From the NCBI RefSeq assembly GCF_020404405.1, contig NZ_JAIZDA010000016.1, positions 47,806-111,805 on the forward strand: a stretch of 64,000 nucleotides of DNA, read 5' to 3'. The stretch's first letter is position 1. Each line of letters begins with the position of its first letter. The notes below the pieces were generated by a model. That model worked only from the letters and a program-made list of their open reading frames with translations, was not told the origin of the DNA and made no database searches. Positions 21,797-30,072 of this stretch are shown here, one piece after another. Made by a program: the position numbers and the translations under genes. Origin of the DNA: Novosphingobium sp. FKTRR1 (GTDB lineage: Bacteria > Pseudomonadota > Alphaproteobacteria > Sphingomonadales > Sphingomonadaceae).

Positions 21797-22881
21797 TGGG
21801 CAGCGGCCCGCACATCGTCAAGAAAACGCACCCCAGCCTACCGGTGCGCTGGTATGTTTACGCCTGGCGAGGTGGACCGATGGTGCATTCGGTGGTGGGC
21901 GGAACTAAGCCTGCACTCACACCTTCCCTGATCGACAAGATCGCAGAAGCGCGCCGGGAGCGCCACATGAGTGGCGATACTTCCAAGATCGCGGGACTCA
22001 TCGACGCATACCAGACCAGCCCGGAGTTCAAGAAGCTGGCCAAGAGTACATTGCCAACGATGCAAATGTGGTTGCAGCGCATTAAGGACAAATTTGGCCA
22101 AGCACCTATCGCTGCGTTCGAGGACCGGCGCATGAAGGGTGACATTCTTGATTGGCGCGATCAATGGGCCGACAAGCCCCGCACGGCGGACATGGCAGTG
22201 AGCCACCTTTCGCGCCTGCTGTCATGGGCACAGGCTCGCGGCCGGGTCAGCGTCAACATCTGCGACGGCATGGCCAAACTGTACGAAAGCGACCGCTCGG
22301 ACATCATTTGGGAGCAACATCACTTTGATGCCTTTTTTGCCAAGGCTGCGATCGAAGTCCGAGAGGGTGTTGAACTGGCAGCCTGCACCGGCCTGCGTCG
22401 AGGCGATCTGGTCGGGCTGCCTTGGGATGCGGTGGGCGATCACGCGATCCTTTGGCAGACCAGCAAGAGCCGGGGCAGGAACCGCATATATGTGCCGCTA
22501 ATTCCCGAGACTCTGGCGCTGCTTGAGCGAATCAAAGCGCGCCATGCCGCCGAAATGCAAGCGCAGCGGCCACACCGCCGCAAGCCGATGCCCAAGACAA
22601 TCCTGTCTAACAGCCGGTGGCAGCCCTGGACTCCCATGGGATTTGGCAGCCGGTTCAACGACGCCAAGGTGGACAGCAAGATTGAGGTAAACCTCCATGA
22701 CCTGCGCGGCACATTCGTCACGCGCTGCATCATGGCGGGACTAACCGATCAGCAGGTTGCTGATATTGTCGGATGGGGGACCAAAGACGTAGCCGCCATT
22801 CGTATCCGATACGTAGACCAAGCGCGAGTCGTGGTGGACTTGGGCAAGCGGATCGCCAGGACCAGTGTAAACCGGCTGTAA
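21796..22881 (+). CDS. int: Tyrosine-recombinase integrase
   Basis: The protein has 361 residues. The C-terminal catalytic domain shows R201 (CTGLRRGDL), K224 (TSKSRG), H301 and R304 (HDLRGT), W327 in the second His/Trp position (IVGWGTK) and nucleophile Y339 (RIRYVDQ). The N-terminal 60 residues should bind arm sites and residues 62-160 the core. The stop is 38 bp from the tRNA-Pro CCA end, the standard position for an enzyme using that tRNA as attachment site. Confidence 0.93.
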   Translation: MGSGPHIVKKTHPSLPVRWYVYAWRGGPMVHSVVGGTKPALTPSLIDKIAEARRERHMSGDTSKIAGLIDAYQTSPEFKKLAKSTLPTMQMWLQRIKDKFGQAPIAAFEDRRMKGDILDWRDQWADKPRTADMAVSHLSRLLSWAQARGRVSVNICDGMAKLYESDRSDIIWEQHHFDAFFAKAAIEVREGVELAACTGLRRGDLVGLPWDAVGDHAILWQTSKSRGRNRIYVPLIPETLALLERIKARHAAEMQAQRPHRRKPMPKTILSNSRWQPWTPMGFGSRFNDAKVDSKIEVNLHDLRGTFVTRCIMAGLTDQQVADIVGWGTKDVAAIRIRYVDQARVVVDLGKRIARTSVNRL

Positions 22882-22919
22882 ACTTCCCATTTTTGATGGA
22901 CGCTAAGTGTTTGATTTAA

Positions 22920-22996
<77 letters not shown>

Positions 22997-23150
22997 ACTG
23001 GCGTCTGCCCTTAGGTTCACGTCAGGGTAGGCGCAAGGGGGAAACGCGACCACCGCCAACTTGCACGCCGTCCTGCGAGCGAATCACGAATTGATGGTGA
23101 GCCGGGATGGGGTGCTGGCCATGGCCGACCGATCAGCGGGAGCTTGGTCT

Positions 23151-23379
23151 GCCCGTCTGCCCAAAGGGGCACGGGTTCGTTGCGCTGGCCTTGGAATGGT
23201 GACGCTTGCGGGAATCGAACCCCCAAGGGACGGCCCTGGCCGGCCCGTCTGCCCAAAGGGGCACGGGTTCATTGCGCTGGCTTTGGAATGGTGACGCTTG
23301 CGGGAATCGAACCCCAAGGGACGGCCCTGGCCGGCCCGTCTGCCCAAAGGGGCACGGGTTCGTTGCGCTGGCTTTGGAA
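23151..23379. repeat. Tandem repeat of tRNA 3'-end fragments with terminator-like hairpins
   Basis: Units of 92 and 91 bp (from 23,151 and 23,243) and a third partial unit (from 23,334) lead into tRNA-Glu. Each unit holds a hairpin, read on the minus strand as CCCGTGCCCCTTTGGGCAGACGGG without its last four bases, and units 1 and 2 hold a tRNA-like 3' end (T-arm, acceptor strand, CCA) at 23,197-23,224 and 23,289-23,315. These fragments lack D- and anticodon arms. The stretch 22,997-23,150 shows nothing I can name. Confidence 0.8.
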
Positions 23380-23454
23380 TGGTGACCCCTACGGGAATCG
23401 AACCCGTGTTTCAGCCGTGAGAGGGCCGCGTCCTAACCGCTAGACGAAGGGGCC
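23380..23454 (-). tRNA. tRNA-Glu(CTC)
   Basis: The minus strand gives acceptor GGCCCCT...AGGGGTC with encoded CCA and an anticodon loop CTCTCAC (anticodon CTC) in the stem CGGCC/GGCTG. It differs from the next tRNA at essentially one position, the first anticodon base, which suggests duplication. It is followed, in its direction of transcription, by the tRNA-fragment repeat. Confidence 0.92.
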
Positions 23455-23514
23455 GGTATGGCCGGGCGTGCCCGCCGTCGCCATGCCCCGAAGGGCAGGC
23501 GGCGACGTAGCAGA

Positions 23515-23589
23515 TGGTGACCCCTACGGGAATCGAACCCGTGTTTCAGCCGTGAAAGGGCCGCGTCCTAACCGCTAGACGAAGGGGCC
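23515..23589 (-). tRNA. tRNA-Glu(TTC)
   Basis: The fold matches the tRNA-Glu at 23,380-23,454, with anticodon loop CTTTCAC (anticodon TTC) and encoded CCA. The 60-bp gap to the next tRNA contains a GC-rich hairpin (CCGCCGTCGCC with GGCGACG) that could separate the two transcripts. A promoter is expected right of 23,590. Confidence 0.93.
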
Positions 23590-23668
23590 ACTGGGCTAGC
23601 GCCGCTGTGCAGGAGGGCGCCTCTATTGGCATCTGCCCGGGTCGTCAACCCCGGCATGCGGACTTTTT

Positions 23669-25483
23669 TCAGTCTGCGAAGGCGGCGTCCTCAAGGTGCA
23701 GTTCCGCAGCCGGTCGGCTGGCCCAGTCATCGATCCGCGCGCGCCCGACCAGCCATAGCTGCCGCCCGCGCGAGCCGTGCAGCAAGGTCTGGCCAAGTTC
23801 GCTCTGCGCCGCGCGAAAAGCGATCGCCTTGAACGAGCGGCCATCGTTGCCCGCCGCAACCATGCGGACGTGGTCGGCGCCGACCAGATCGCACTTGACC
23901 AGCCGTACCGGCCCAACCGCCACGCGCGGGCCGGGCCAGCCGATGCCATAAGGCCCGGCAGCCTCAAGCTGTTCGACCAGATCGGGGGTAAGCCCGCCGG
24001 GCGTCAGCGACAGATCGAGCAGCAGCGCCTTGGCCGAGCGGGCACCCGCCACGTCGCGCGCCAGCCGGTCGTCGAGCCAGTCGGCCAGTTCGCCGACCTT
24101 GCCCGGCGCGATGGTCAGCCCGCAGGCCATGGCGTGGCCGCCGCCAGCAAGCAGCAGGCCAGCCTCACGCGCGGCGATGACCGCGGCGCCCAGATCGACC
24201 CCGGAGATCGAGCGGCCAGATCCCTTGCCATTGCCCGCCTCGTCAGCGTCTTCGGCGATGACCAGCGTGGGCTTGCCGGTCTTTTCCTTGATCCGCCCGG
24301 CGACGATGCCGATCACGCCGGGGTGCCAGCCGCCACCGGACAGGACCACGACCGCGCGGTTGCCCTGACCGGGCAATTGGGCCTCGGCGGCTTCCTGCAC
24401 CGCCTGTTCGACCGCGCGGCGCTCTTCGTTGAGCGCTGAGAGCCGCTCGGCGATCGTGCGCGCTTCTTGCGGGTCGGTGGTGGTCAGCAGCGCGACGCCC
24501 AACGATGAATCGCCGATGCGTCCGGCGGCGTTGATGCGCGGTCCCAGCGCAAAGCCAAGGTCGCTGGCGGTGGGCGCGCGGGCGATGCGGCTGGCGTCGA
24601 TCAGCGCGGCCAGCCCGACGTTTTCGCGCCGGGCCATGATCTTCAGCCCTTGCGCCACCAGCGCGCGGTTGAGCCCCTTGAGCTGCGCCATGTCGGCGAC
24701 GGTGCCCAGTGCGACCAGATCGAGCAGGCCCATCAGGTCGGGCGCGCGGCCGCTGGCGAAAAAGCCCCGTTCGCGCAAGGTGCGCACGGTGGCGATGGCC
24801 AGCAGAAAGGCAACGCCCACCGCCGCCAGATTGCCGTGCGCGGCGGCAGCATCGCTTTCGTCGAGCCGGTTGGGATTGACCATGGCCAGCGCCGGGGGCA
24901 GCTCGGCTGCGCATTTGTGGTGGTCGACCACGATCACGTCGACCCCGGCATCGCGTGCCATGCCCAGCGCCTGATGCGCCATCGCGCCGCAATCGACGGT
25001 GACGATCAGCCGCGCGCCCTCAGCCCCCAGCCGCACCAGCGCCTCGCCCGAGGGGCCATAGCCTTCGAGCAGGCGGTCGGGGATATAGGGCCGCGCATCG
25101 CGCCCCAGCAGGCGCAGCAGCCGGATCATCAGCGCCGCGCTGGTCGCGCCATCGACGTCGTAGTCGCCATAGACCGCGATGGCCTCGCCACTTTGCACCG
25201 CGTCGGCCAGCCGGGCGGCGGCGCGGTCCATGTCACGGAACAGCGAAGGGTCGGGCAGGAAATCGCGCAAGGTCGGGCGGCGGTGGCGGTCAAGGTCAAG
25301 CCGGTCGATCCCGCGCGACAGCAGCAATTGATCGACCAGCCCGTCGGTCAGCCGCGCGCCGCCGTCGCCCAGGCCGCCGGCCGCCGCCGCGCCGTCGGCG
25401 ATTTCGCCCATATCCATATTGCCGCCGCGCCAACGCCAGGCGAGGCCGGAGAGCGAGTGGTCGATTGCTGTCACCGGGATCAT
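23669..25483 (-). CDS. recJ: Single-stranded-DNA exonuclease RecJ
   Basis: The protein has 604 residues from ATG 25483 (MIPVTAIDHSLSGLAWRWRG); the longer ORF upstream overlaps a divergent gene. The DHH-family motifs are present: GDYDVDGATSAAL, the VTVDCGA segment, VDHHKC and the DHHA1 motif GGGHAMACG. RecJ degrades single-stranded DNA 5' to 3' in recombination and mismatch repair. Length is typical. It faces the flavodoxin-like gene divergently, 143 bp away. Confidence 0.95.
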   Translation of the reverse strand: MIPVTAIDHSLSGLAWRWRGGNMDMGEIADGAAAAGGLGDGGARLTDGLVDQLLLSRGIDRLDLDRHRRPTLRDFLPDPSLFRDMDRAAARLADAVQSGEAIAVYGDYDVDGATSAALMIRLLRLLGRDARPYIPDRLLEGYGPSGEALVRLGAEGARLIVTVDCGAMAHQALGMARDAGVDVIVVDHHKCAAELPPALAMVNPNRLDESDAAAAHGNLAAVGVAFLLAIATVRTLRERGFFASGRAPDLMGLLDLVALGTVADMAQLKGLNRALVAQGLKIMARRENVGLAALIDASRIARAPTASDLGFALGPRINAAGRIGDSSLGVALLTTTDPQEARTIAERLSALNEERRAVEQAVQEAAEAQLPGQGNRAVVVLSGGGWHPGVIGIVAGRIKEKTGKPTLVIAEDADEAGNGKGSGRSISGVDLGAAVIAAREAGLLLAGGGHAMACGLTIAPGKVGELADWLDDRLARDVAGARSAKALLLDLSLTPGGLTPDLVEQLEAAGPYGIGWPGPRVAVGPVRLVKCDLVGADHVRMVAAGNDGRSFKAIAFRAAQSELGQTLLHGSRGRQLWLVGRARIDDWASRPAAELHLEDAAFAD

Positions 25484-25626
25484 GCGACCAGCGCTAGACC
25501 ATCGCGGCATCGGCGGGAAGGCCAGCGCGACCGATAACCCGGCCGATGCCGCAAGAGTGGCGCAAATGGCGCCCTGCCGGTTGACAGCGCGGGCGGCGGG
25601 GGCAACGCTGAGCGCGGGAGAAACGG

Positions 25627-26160
25627 ATGCCGAAGCGGACCCTGCTGATCGTCTGGCACAGCCGCACCGGGGCCGCGCAGGCACTGGCTGAAGCGGTTGC
25701 GGCGGGGGCGGCTGAAGCCGTCGCCAGCGAGCGCAGCAGCAGCAGCAGAAGCAGCGAGGCGGTCGCGGTGCGGTTGCTTGCCGCCGACCGGGCCGACCCC
25801 GCCGACCTGCTTGACGCTGCCGGGTTTGTCTTTGCTGCGCCGGAAAACCTCGGCACGCTGTCAGGCGCGATGAAGGAGTTCCTGGATCGCTGCTACTATC
25901 CGCTGCTGGGCCGGATCGAGGGGCGCTCCTATGCCAGCGTGATTGCGGCGGGATCGGCGGGGCAGGGCGCGCAGGCGCAGCTTGATCGCATCGTCACCGG
26001 ATGGCGTTTGCGCCGCATTGCGCCGCCGATGATCGTCAACCTCGACGCACTGACGCCCGAACGGATCGCGGCGCGCAAGACGGTGCCGCCGGGCGATCTC
26101 GCCCAGTGTCACGAATTGGGACAGGCCTTTGCCACCGGGCTGGACCTCGGCCTGTTTTGA
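25627..26160 (+). CDS. Flavodoxin-like NAD(P)H/FMN-dependent protein
   Basis: The protein has 177 residues. LLIVWHSRTGAAQALAEAVA is a flavodoxin phosphate-binding loop, and FAAPENLGTLSGAMKEFLDR matches the second flavin-binding loop of NADPH-dependent FMN reductases. An AGC-repeat stretch (25,731-25,760) encodes SERSSSSRSSEA between the first helix and second strand, probably a recent expansion. The electron partner is unknown. Confidence 0.78.
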   Translation: MPKRTLLIVWHSRTGAAQALAEAVAAGAAEAVASERSSSSRSSEAVAVRLLAADRADPADLLDAAGFVFAAPENLGTLSGAMKEFLDRCYYPLLGRIEGRSYASVIAAGSAGQGAQAQLDRIVTGWRLRRIAPPMIVNLDALTPERIAARKTVPPGDLAQCHELGQAFATGLDLGLF

Positions 26161-26286
26161 GCGGATTTGCGGCCACTGTCGCTGGCTGGCCTGTGTGTTT
26201 TCACCCCAGCCGGGAAATCGGGACTCGACGCGGAACCGGACTTGGTGCCAAGCAAACCGGCAATGCAACGATCCGATGAGGTGGCA

Positions 26287-27069
26287 ATGGAGGGGTACAA
26301 TCATCGCGCCCCGGTTGCCGCGCTGTTATTTGATCCGGGTACCGCACCCGCGATCGATGACGTCGAGGCGCTGGCGCAGCGTAGCGGCCGGTTCTCGGTA
26401 TTCCGGCCGCTGGGCGGTGAAACCATCGACGGCACCCCTGCGGGCGGCACCTGTGGCGACGGCTCGGATGGCGCGGACTGGGTCGAACTGCTGCGCGATG
26501 GGCTGACTTTCGATCTCGCCGGGTTTGCCGGGGGGCGCAGCGTGTCCGAAGCGGCGCTGGCCAACCGCTCCGGCATTGCACCGACGGTCGCGCTGCACGA
26601 TGCGGCGGTCATCACGTTGGCGCCGGGGCCGCATCTGGCCGGGGCGGCCAACCTGCTGCCGGTGATCCGCGTGATCGGCGCATTGTTGCTCGAACTGATG
26701 GAGCTGCCGGGTCTGATCGGCGTGGCCTGGCTGCCGGCGCAGCTGGTGAGCGGACCGGATTGGTTCGCACGGGCGATCCGCGCATGGCTTGACGGCGGAC
26801 CGTTTCCGGCTCTGGCGCTGGCGGCGATCAACCGCGATGACGCTACGTTCACCTCGACCGGCCTTGGCTTCCTGACCGGGCAGGAGTTCACCTATACCGC
26901 ACGCGATGGGATGGTCGGTGAGCGCGATACCCGCATCGTGCTGCGGCTGGTCGACTGGCTGGTGGCGCATGGGCGGCTGGTCGCCCCGCGCGAAGTGGAA
27001 CTGGCAGGCGTCGGCGCGGTCCGGCTGGAACCGCTCGGCCAGCATCGCATCGCGGCGCGGATCGCTTGA
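26287..27069 (+). CDS. Conserved hypothetical protein
   Basis: The protein has 260 residues from ATG 26287 (MEGYNHRAPVAALLFDPGTA), preceded by GAGGTGG; an earlier in-frame ATG at 26167 lacks support. It is a soluble alpha/beta protein with a Leu-rich central helix (LLPVIRVIGALLLELMELPG), and later a GLGFLTGQEFTYTARDG segment. It may be a DUF4261-like protein, but I am not sure. It ends 127 bp before the AHH nuclease. Confidence 0.7.
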   Translation: MEGYNHRAPVAALLFDPGTAPAIDDVEALAQRSGRFSVFRPLGGETIDGTPAGGTCGDGSDGADWVELLRDGLTFDLAGFAGGRSVSEAALANRSGIAPTVALHDAAVITLAPGPHLAGAANLLPVIRVIGALLLELMELPGLIGVAWLPAQLVSGPDWFARAIRAWLDGGPFPALALAAINRDDATFTSTGLGFLTGQEFTYTARDGMVGERDTRIVLRLVDWLVAHGRLVAPREVELAGVGAVRLEPLGQHRIAARIA

Positions 27070-27195
27070 GCCTTCGTGCCGCTCAGGCAAACAATTGCTG
27101 CAAAATGGTCATATCTGGCAAATCATGGTCAACCGCAAATTAACCATACCGACACAACCTTCCGTAGCGACAAGTGAGCTGCGAGAGGTAGTCGG

Positions 27196-27729
27196 ATGGA
27201 GGCGGTGCGGCGCACGGAACTTCCGTTTCGTGCCGTGAATGTGCAGGGCAAGCCGGGGTATGTGGCCGACTTGCAGCGGCACCATATCCTGCCGCGCGCG
27301 GTGCTGGGCAAGGCATCGCTGGGGGGCATGTTCGCCGCGATTGGGCCCGAGCGCGTCGGCTACCACGATTTTCGCCGAAACGGTTTGTTGTTGCCAGCCA
27401 CCGAACAAGGCGTCTTGCGGTTGGGACTGCCGCTGCACCGAGGGCCACACGGTCGCTACAACGAGATGGTGCAAGACCGCGTCGGCCAGATCGAGGCGGG
27501 GTGGCAACACCGTCGCAAGCGGTGTCAGGATGCGGCTTGCGTCGAGGCGCTGTTCCGGGTCGACCTGTTGCAAAAGGCGCTGCGGCGACGGTTGCTCGAT
27601 CCCCGGCGCTGGGCCGGATCGCCGCTCAATTCGCGCGATCCGGCACTCGATTTCAGCCATCTCGATGCGATGGCCGACATGCTGTGGCAGGGTACGCAGG
27701 CCCCGGTGGGCGAGGGGGTGGCGGGTTGA
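27196..27729 (+). CDS. AHH/HNH-family nuclease
   Basis: The protein has 177 residues. LQRHHILPRAV at about 27-37 gives the doubled His, and FRRNGLLLPATEQ with LPLHRGPHGRYNEMV completes the treble-clef HNH pattern of the AHH family. AHH domains occur as toxin tips of polymorphic toxins but also stand alone in Sphingomonadales. I see no immunity gene or secretion signal, so a housekeeping or mobile-DNA nuclease is as likely. The start codon has only a weak AG-rich site upstream. Confidence 0.75.
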   Translation: MEAVRRTELPFRAVNVQGKPGYVADLQRHHILPRAVLGKASLGGMFAAIGPERVGYHDFRRNGLLLPATEQGVLRLGLPLHRGPHGRYNEMVQDRVGQIEAGWQHRRKRCQDAACVEALFRVDLLQKALRRRLLDPRRWAGSPLNSRDPALDFSHLDAMADMLWQGTQAPVGEGVAG

Positions 27730-27763
27730 CGCCCGCCCACGCCGCCCCCGCCGCAAGCCTGTC

Positions 27764-28744
27764 CTAGCGCAGGAACGGCGCGCTGTCGGTTGCCAGTGCC
27801 GCTGCCGCCGCGCGGTACTGTGCCTCGAACGTGGCGACGCGCTGTTCGACGCTTTCGACCGCGGCAATCGTGCCGATGCCTTGGCCCGAACCCCAGATGT
27901 CCTTCCACGCCTTGGCATCGGTGTTGCCGCCCGAGCCGAAGTTCATCGCCGACGGATCGCTGACCGGCAGGTTGTCGGGATCGAGCCCGGCGGCAACGAT
28001 CGACTGGCGCAGATAGTTGCCGTGGACCCCGGTGAACAAGTTGGAATAGACGATGTCGGCGGCGCGGCCATCGACGATCGACTGCTTGTAGGCTTCGACC
28101 GCGCGGGCCTCGGTCGTCGCGATCCAGGCCGATCCGATGTAGGCGAAGTCGGCGCCGAGCGCCTGCGCCGACAGGATCGAGGCGCCGTGCGAGATCGCGC
28201 CCGACAGCGCCACCAGCCCGTCGAACCACTGGCGGATTTCACGCATCAGCGCGAAGGGCGATTGCGCCCCGGCGTGGCCACCGGCTCCGGCAGCGACGGG
28301 GATCAGACCGTCGGCGCCCTTTTCGATCGCCTTGCGCGCGAAGAAATCGTTGATCACGTCGTGCAGCACGATGCCGCCCCAGCTATGCGCCGCCTGATAG
28401 ACATCCTCACGCGCGCCGAGCGAGGTGATCATCAACGGCACCTGCCACTTGGCGCACAGCGCGATGTCTTCTTCCAGGCGGTTGTTGGTCTTGTGGACGA
28501 TCTGGTTGACCGCATAAGGCGCGGCCGGTCGGTCGGGATTGGCGCGGTTGTACGTGGCCAGTTCCTCGGTGATCTGGTGCAACCATTCGTCCAACTGGCT
28601 GATCGGGCGCGCATTGAGCGAGGGGAAGCTGCCGACGATCCCTGCCTTGCACTGCGCGATGACCAGTTCGGGACCGGAGATGATGAACAGCGGCGATCCG
28701 ATCACCGGCAGGCGCAGATTGGCAAAAAGCGGCGGCAGGGCCAT
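27764..28744 (-). CDS. Nitronate monooxygenase family protein
   Basis: The protein has 326 residues from ATG 28744 (MALPPLFANLRLPVIGSPLF). It shows a flavin TIM-barrel with VAAGAGGHAGAQSPFAL and the SHGASILSAQALGADFAYIG segment, where GGHAG and GADFAYIGSA mark the FMN phosphate site of the 2-nitropropane dioxygenase family. The true substrate may be an alkyl nitronate or an enoyl compound. It is followed on the same strand by no close gene. Confidence 0.85.
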   Translation of the reverse strand: MALPPLFANLRLPVIGSPLFIISGPELVIAQCKAGIVGSFPSLNARPISQLDEWLHQITEELATYNRANPDRPAAPYAVNQIVHKTNNRLEEDIALCAKWQVPLMITSLGAREDVYQAAHSWGGIVLHDVINDFFARKAIEKGADGLIPVAAGAGGHAGAQSPFALMREIRQWFDGLVALSGAISHGASILSAQALGADFAYIGSAWIATTEARAVEAYKQSIVDGRAADIVYSNLFTGVHGNYLRQSIVAAGLDPDNLPVSDPSAMNFGSGGNTDAKAWKDIWGSGQGIGTIAAVESVEQRVATFEAQYRAAAAALATDSAPFLR

Positions 28745-28874
28745 TGGCAGCATTCCTTGTCGACGGGTGCGCCGCCACGGTGGTGGCGGCGCGTTTAAGC
28801 GGTTGGTTAAGGTCTTTTGGCCGAGCGCGCCGCCGCTGTCAAAGGCTGGGCGGCACGGCCTGCCGGAATTGCCC

Positions 28875-29924
28875 TCAAGCGCTGCCCGGCAGCACATCCT
28901 CGATGCCATAGAAGCGCGCTGCGGTGCCTGCGAACAGCGCTCGTTTTTCGGCGGCGGAAGCCCCGGCGGACAGGCGCTTGAACGCGTTCCACAGCGTTCG
29001 ATAGTCCGCGCCCCAGCGGTCGACCGGGAAGTTGCTCTCGAACATGGCGCGATCGGCGCCGAAAGCGTCGATGCAGGTCTCGATGTAGGGGCGCCACATG
29101 CCTGCCAGCGTCTCCGAAGGCACGCCTGCTGCCGGACCTTGTTCGGGCATCGCGCAGAATGCCATGGCAAGACCACCCAGCTTGACCGACACGTTGGGCA
29201 GTTCGGCCAGCGTACGGATCGCGGTGCGCCAGCCATCGAACCGATCGTGCAGCTTGCCCTTGTAGCTGGCGACGCCCAGCGGGGTGCCGCAGTGGTCGAG
29301 CACGATGGGTTGGTCGGGGAAGGCGCGGGCGAGGTCGATCACGTCCTGCAACTGCGGTTCGAGCACCCATGCGTCAAAGGTAAGCCCCAGTTCGCCCAGA
29401 TGGCGGAAGCCCGCGCGGAAGGCGTCGCTGCCATAAAGCCCGGCGGGCGCATGGAACGGGGGGCCCAGCACCTCGGGATCGGCATCCCATGCGCCCTGAT
29501 GGCGGATGCCGCAGAACCGTTCGCTGGCAAGCCCCAGCGCATCGAGCACCGGTCGCACGCCATCGCCCAGCGTCAGGTCGGCATGGCCGACGATCGCGGC
29601 GCACGGGCGGTAATCGCCATAGAGGCCGCTGGCCCCTTGCGCCGCCACGCCGTTGACAAATTCGACCTCGCCCACGCTCTTGAACGCAGGCTCGGCCCCG
29701 GCGCGGTAGAACGCGCCGCACTCCATGTAGACGGTGCCGACGATGTTGTGGCCGCTGGTGGTGTCGGTGCGCAGCTGGTCGAACGTGTAATAGGCGTTCA
29801 GCTCAAGCGCCTGAATGAACGGATGGCGCGGCTCGGGAAACGCCGCGATCAGGGGGCGCAAGTCCCACAAGTGGTGGTGCGGATCGATGATCGGCAGATC
29901 GGGATCGAGGATGGCTTCGGGCAT
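28875..29924 (-). CDS. Amidohydrolase 2 family hydrolase
   Basis: The protein has 349 residues. DLPIIDPHHHLWD carries the metal-binding HxH, and VLDHCGTPLG and the FESNFPVDRWG segment add the later His and Asp ligands of the amidohydrolase-2 fold. Family members act on lactones and aromatic acid derivatives (for example 2-pyrone-4,6-dicarboxylate hydrolases and L-fucono-lactonases). The substrate here is unknown. Confidence 0.83.
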   Translation of the reverse strand: MPEAILDPDLPIIDPHHHLWDLRPLIAAFPEPRHPFIQALELNAYYTFDQLRTDTTSGHNIVGTVYMECGAFYRAGAEPAFKSVGEVEFVNGVAAQGASGLYGDYRPCAAIVGHADLTLGDGVRPVLDALGLASERFCGIRHQGAWDADPEVLGPPFHAPAGLYGSDAFRAGFRHLGELGLTFDAWVLEPQLQDVIDLARAFPDQPIVLDHCGTPLGVASYKGKLHDRFDGWRTAIRTLAELPNVSVKLGGLAMAFCAMPEQGPAAGVPSETLAGMWRPYIETCIDAFGADRAMFESNFPVDRWGADYRTLWNAFKRLSAGASAAEKRALFAGTAARFYGIEDVLPGSA

Positions 29925-30072
29925 GTCGGCTCCACTCCGGACCGGCCTCTGACGGGCCGCGAGTACCGACTATGCCCGAACGCGCCGGGCCTGCAAGGGG
30001 CAGTTTAACCGAGCGGTGAAGTTGTCCGACTGCGGCGTTCGGCCGGGAGCGCGAAGGCCCCCGGCCAATGCG

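Larger units (their letters stand above)
1..22919. mobile_element. Prophage, right-hand part (continues beyond the left edge)
   Basis: The stretch carries a tyrosine integrase next to a tRNA 3' end, a divergent CI/Cro-type switch, RecT, a DUF1376 replication protein, a DNA methyltransferase and both terminase subunits, packed as small overlapping genes. Capsid, tail and lysis genes are not seen and would lie left of position 1, downstream of the terminase on the minus strand. The right boundary is set by the tRNA-Pro CCA end at 22,920. The left attachment site is outside the window, so full length and intactness cannot be judged. The truncated terminase and an in-frame stop at 18,345 suggest that it may be decaying. 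Confidence 0.9.

Noticed and set aside
23197..23315. Two additional tRNA genes
   Set aside because: Only the T-arm and 3' acceptor strand are present; D-arm and anticodon arm are missing, so they are listed as repeat fragments.
26167..26286. Upstream extension of the hypothetical gene at 26,287
   Set aside because: The in-frame ATG at 26167 has no ribosome-binding site, while ATG 26287 follows GAGGTGG; the extension looks non-coding.
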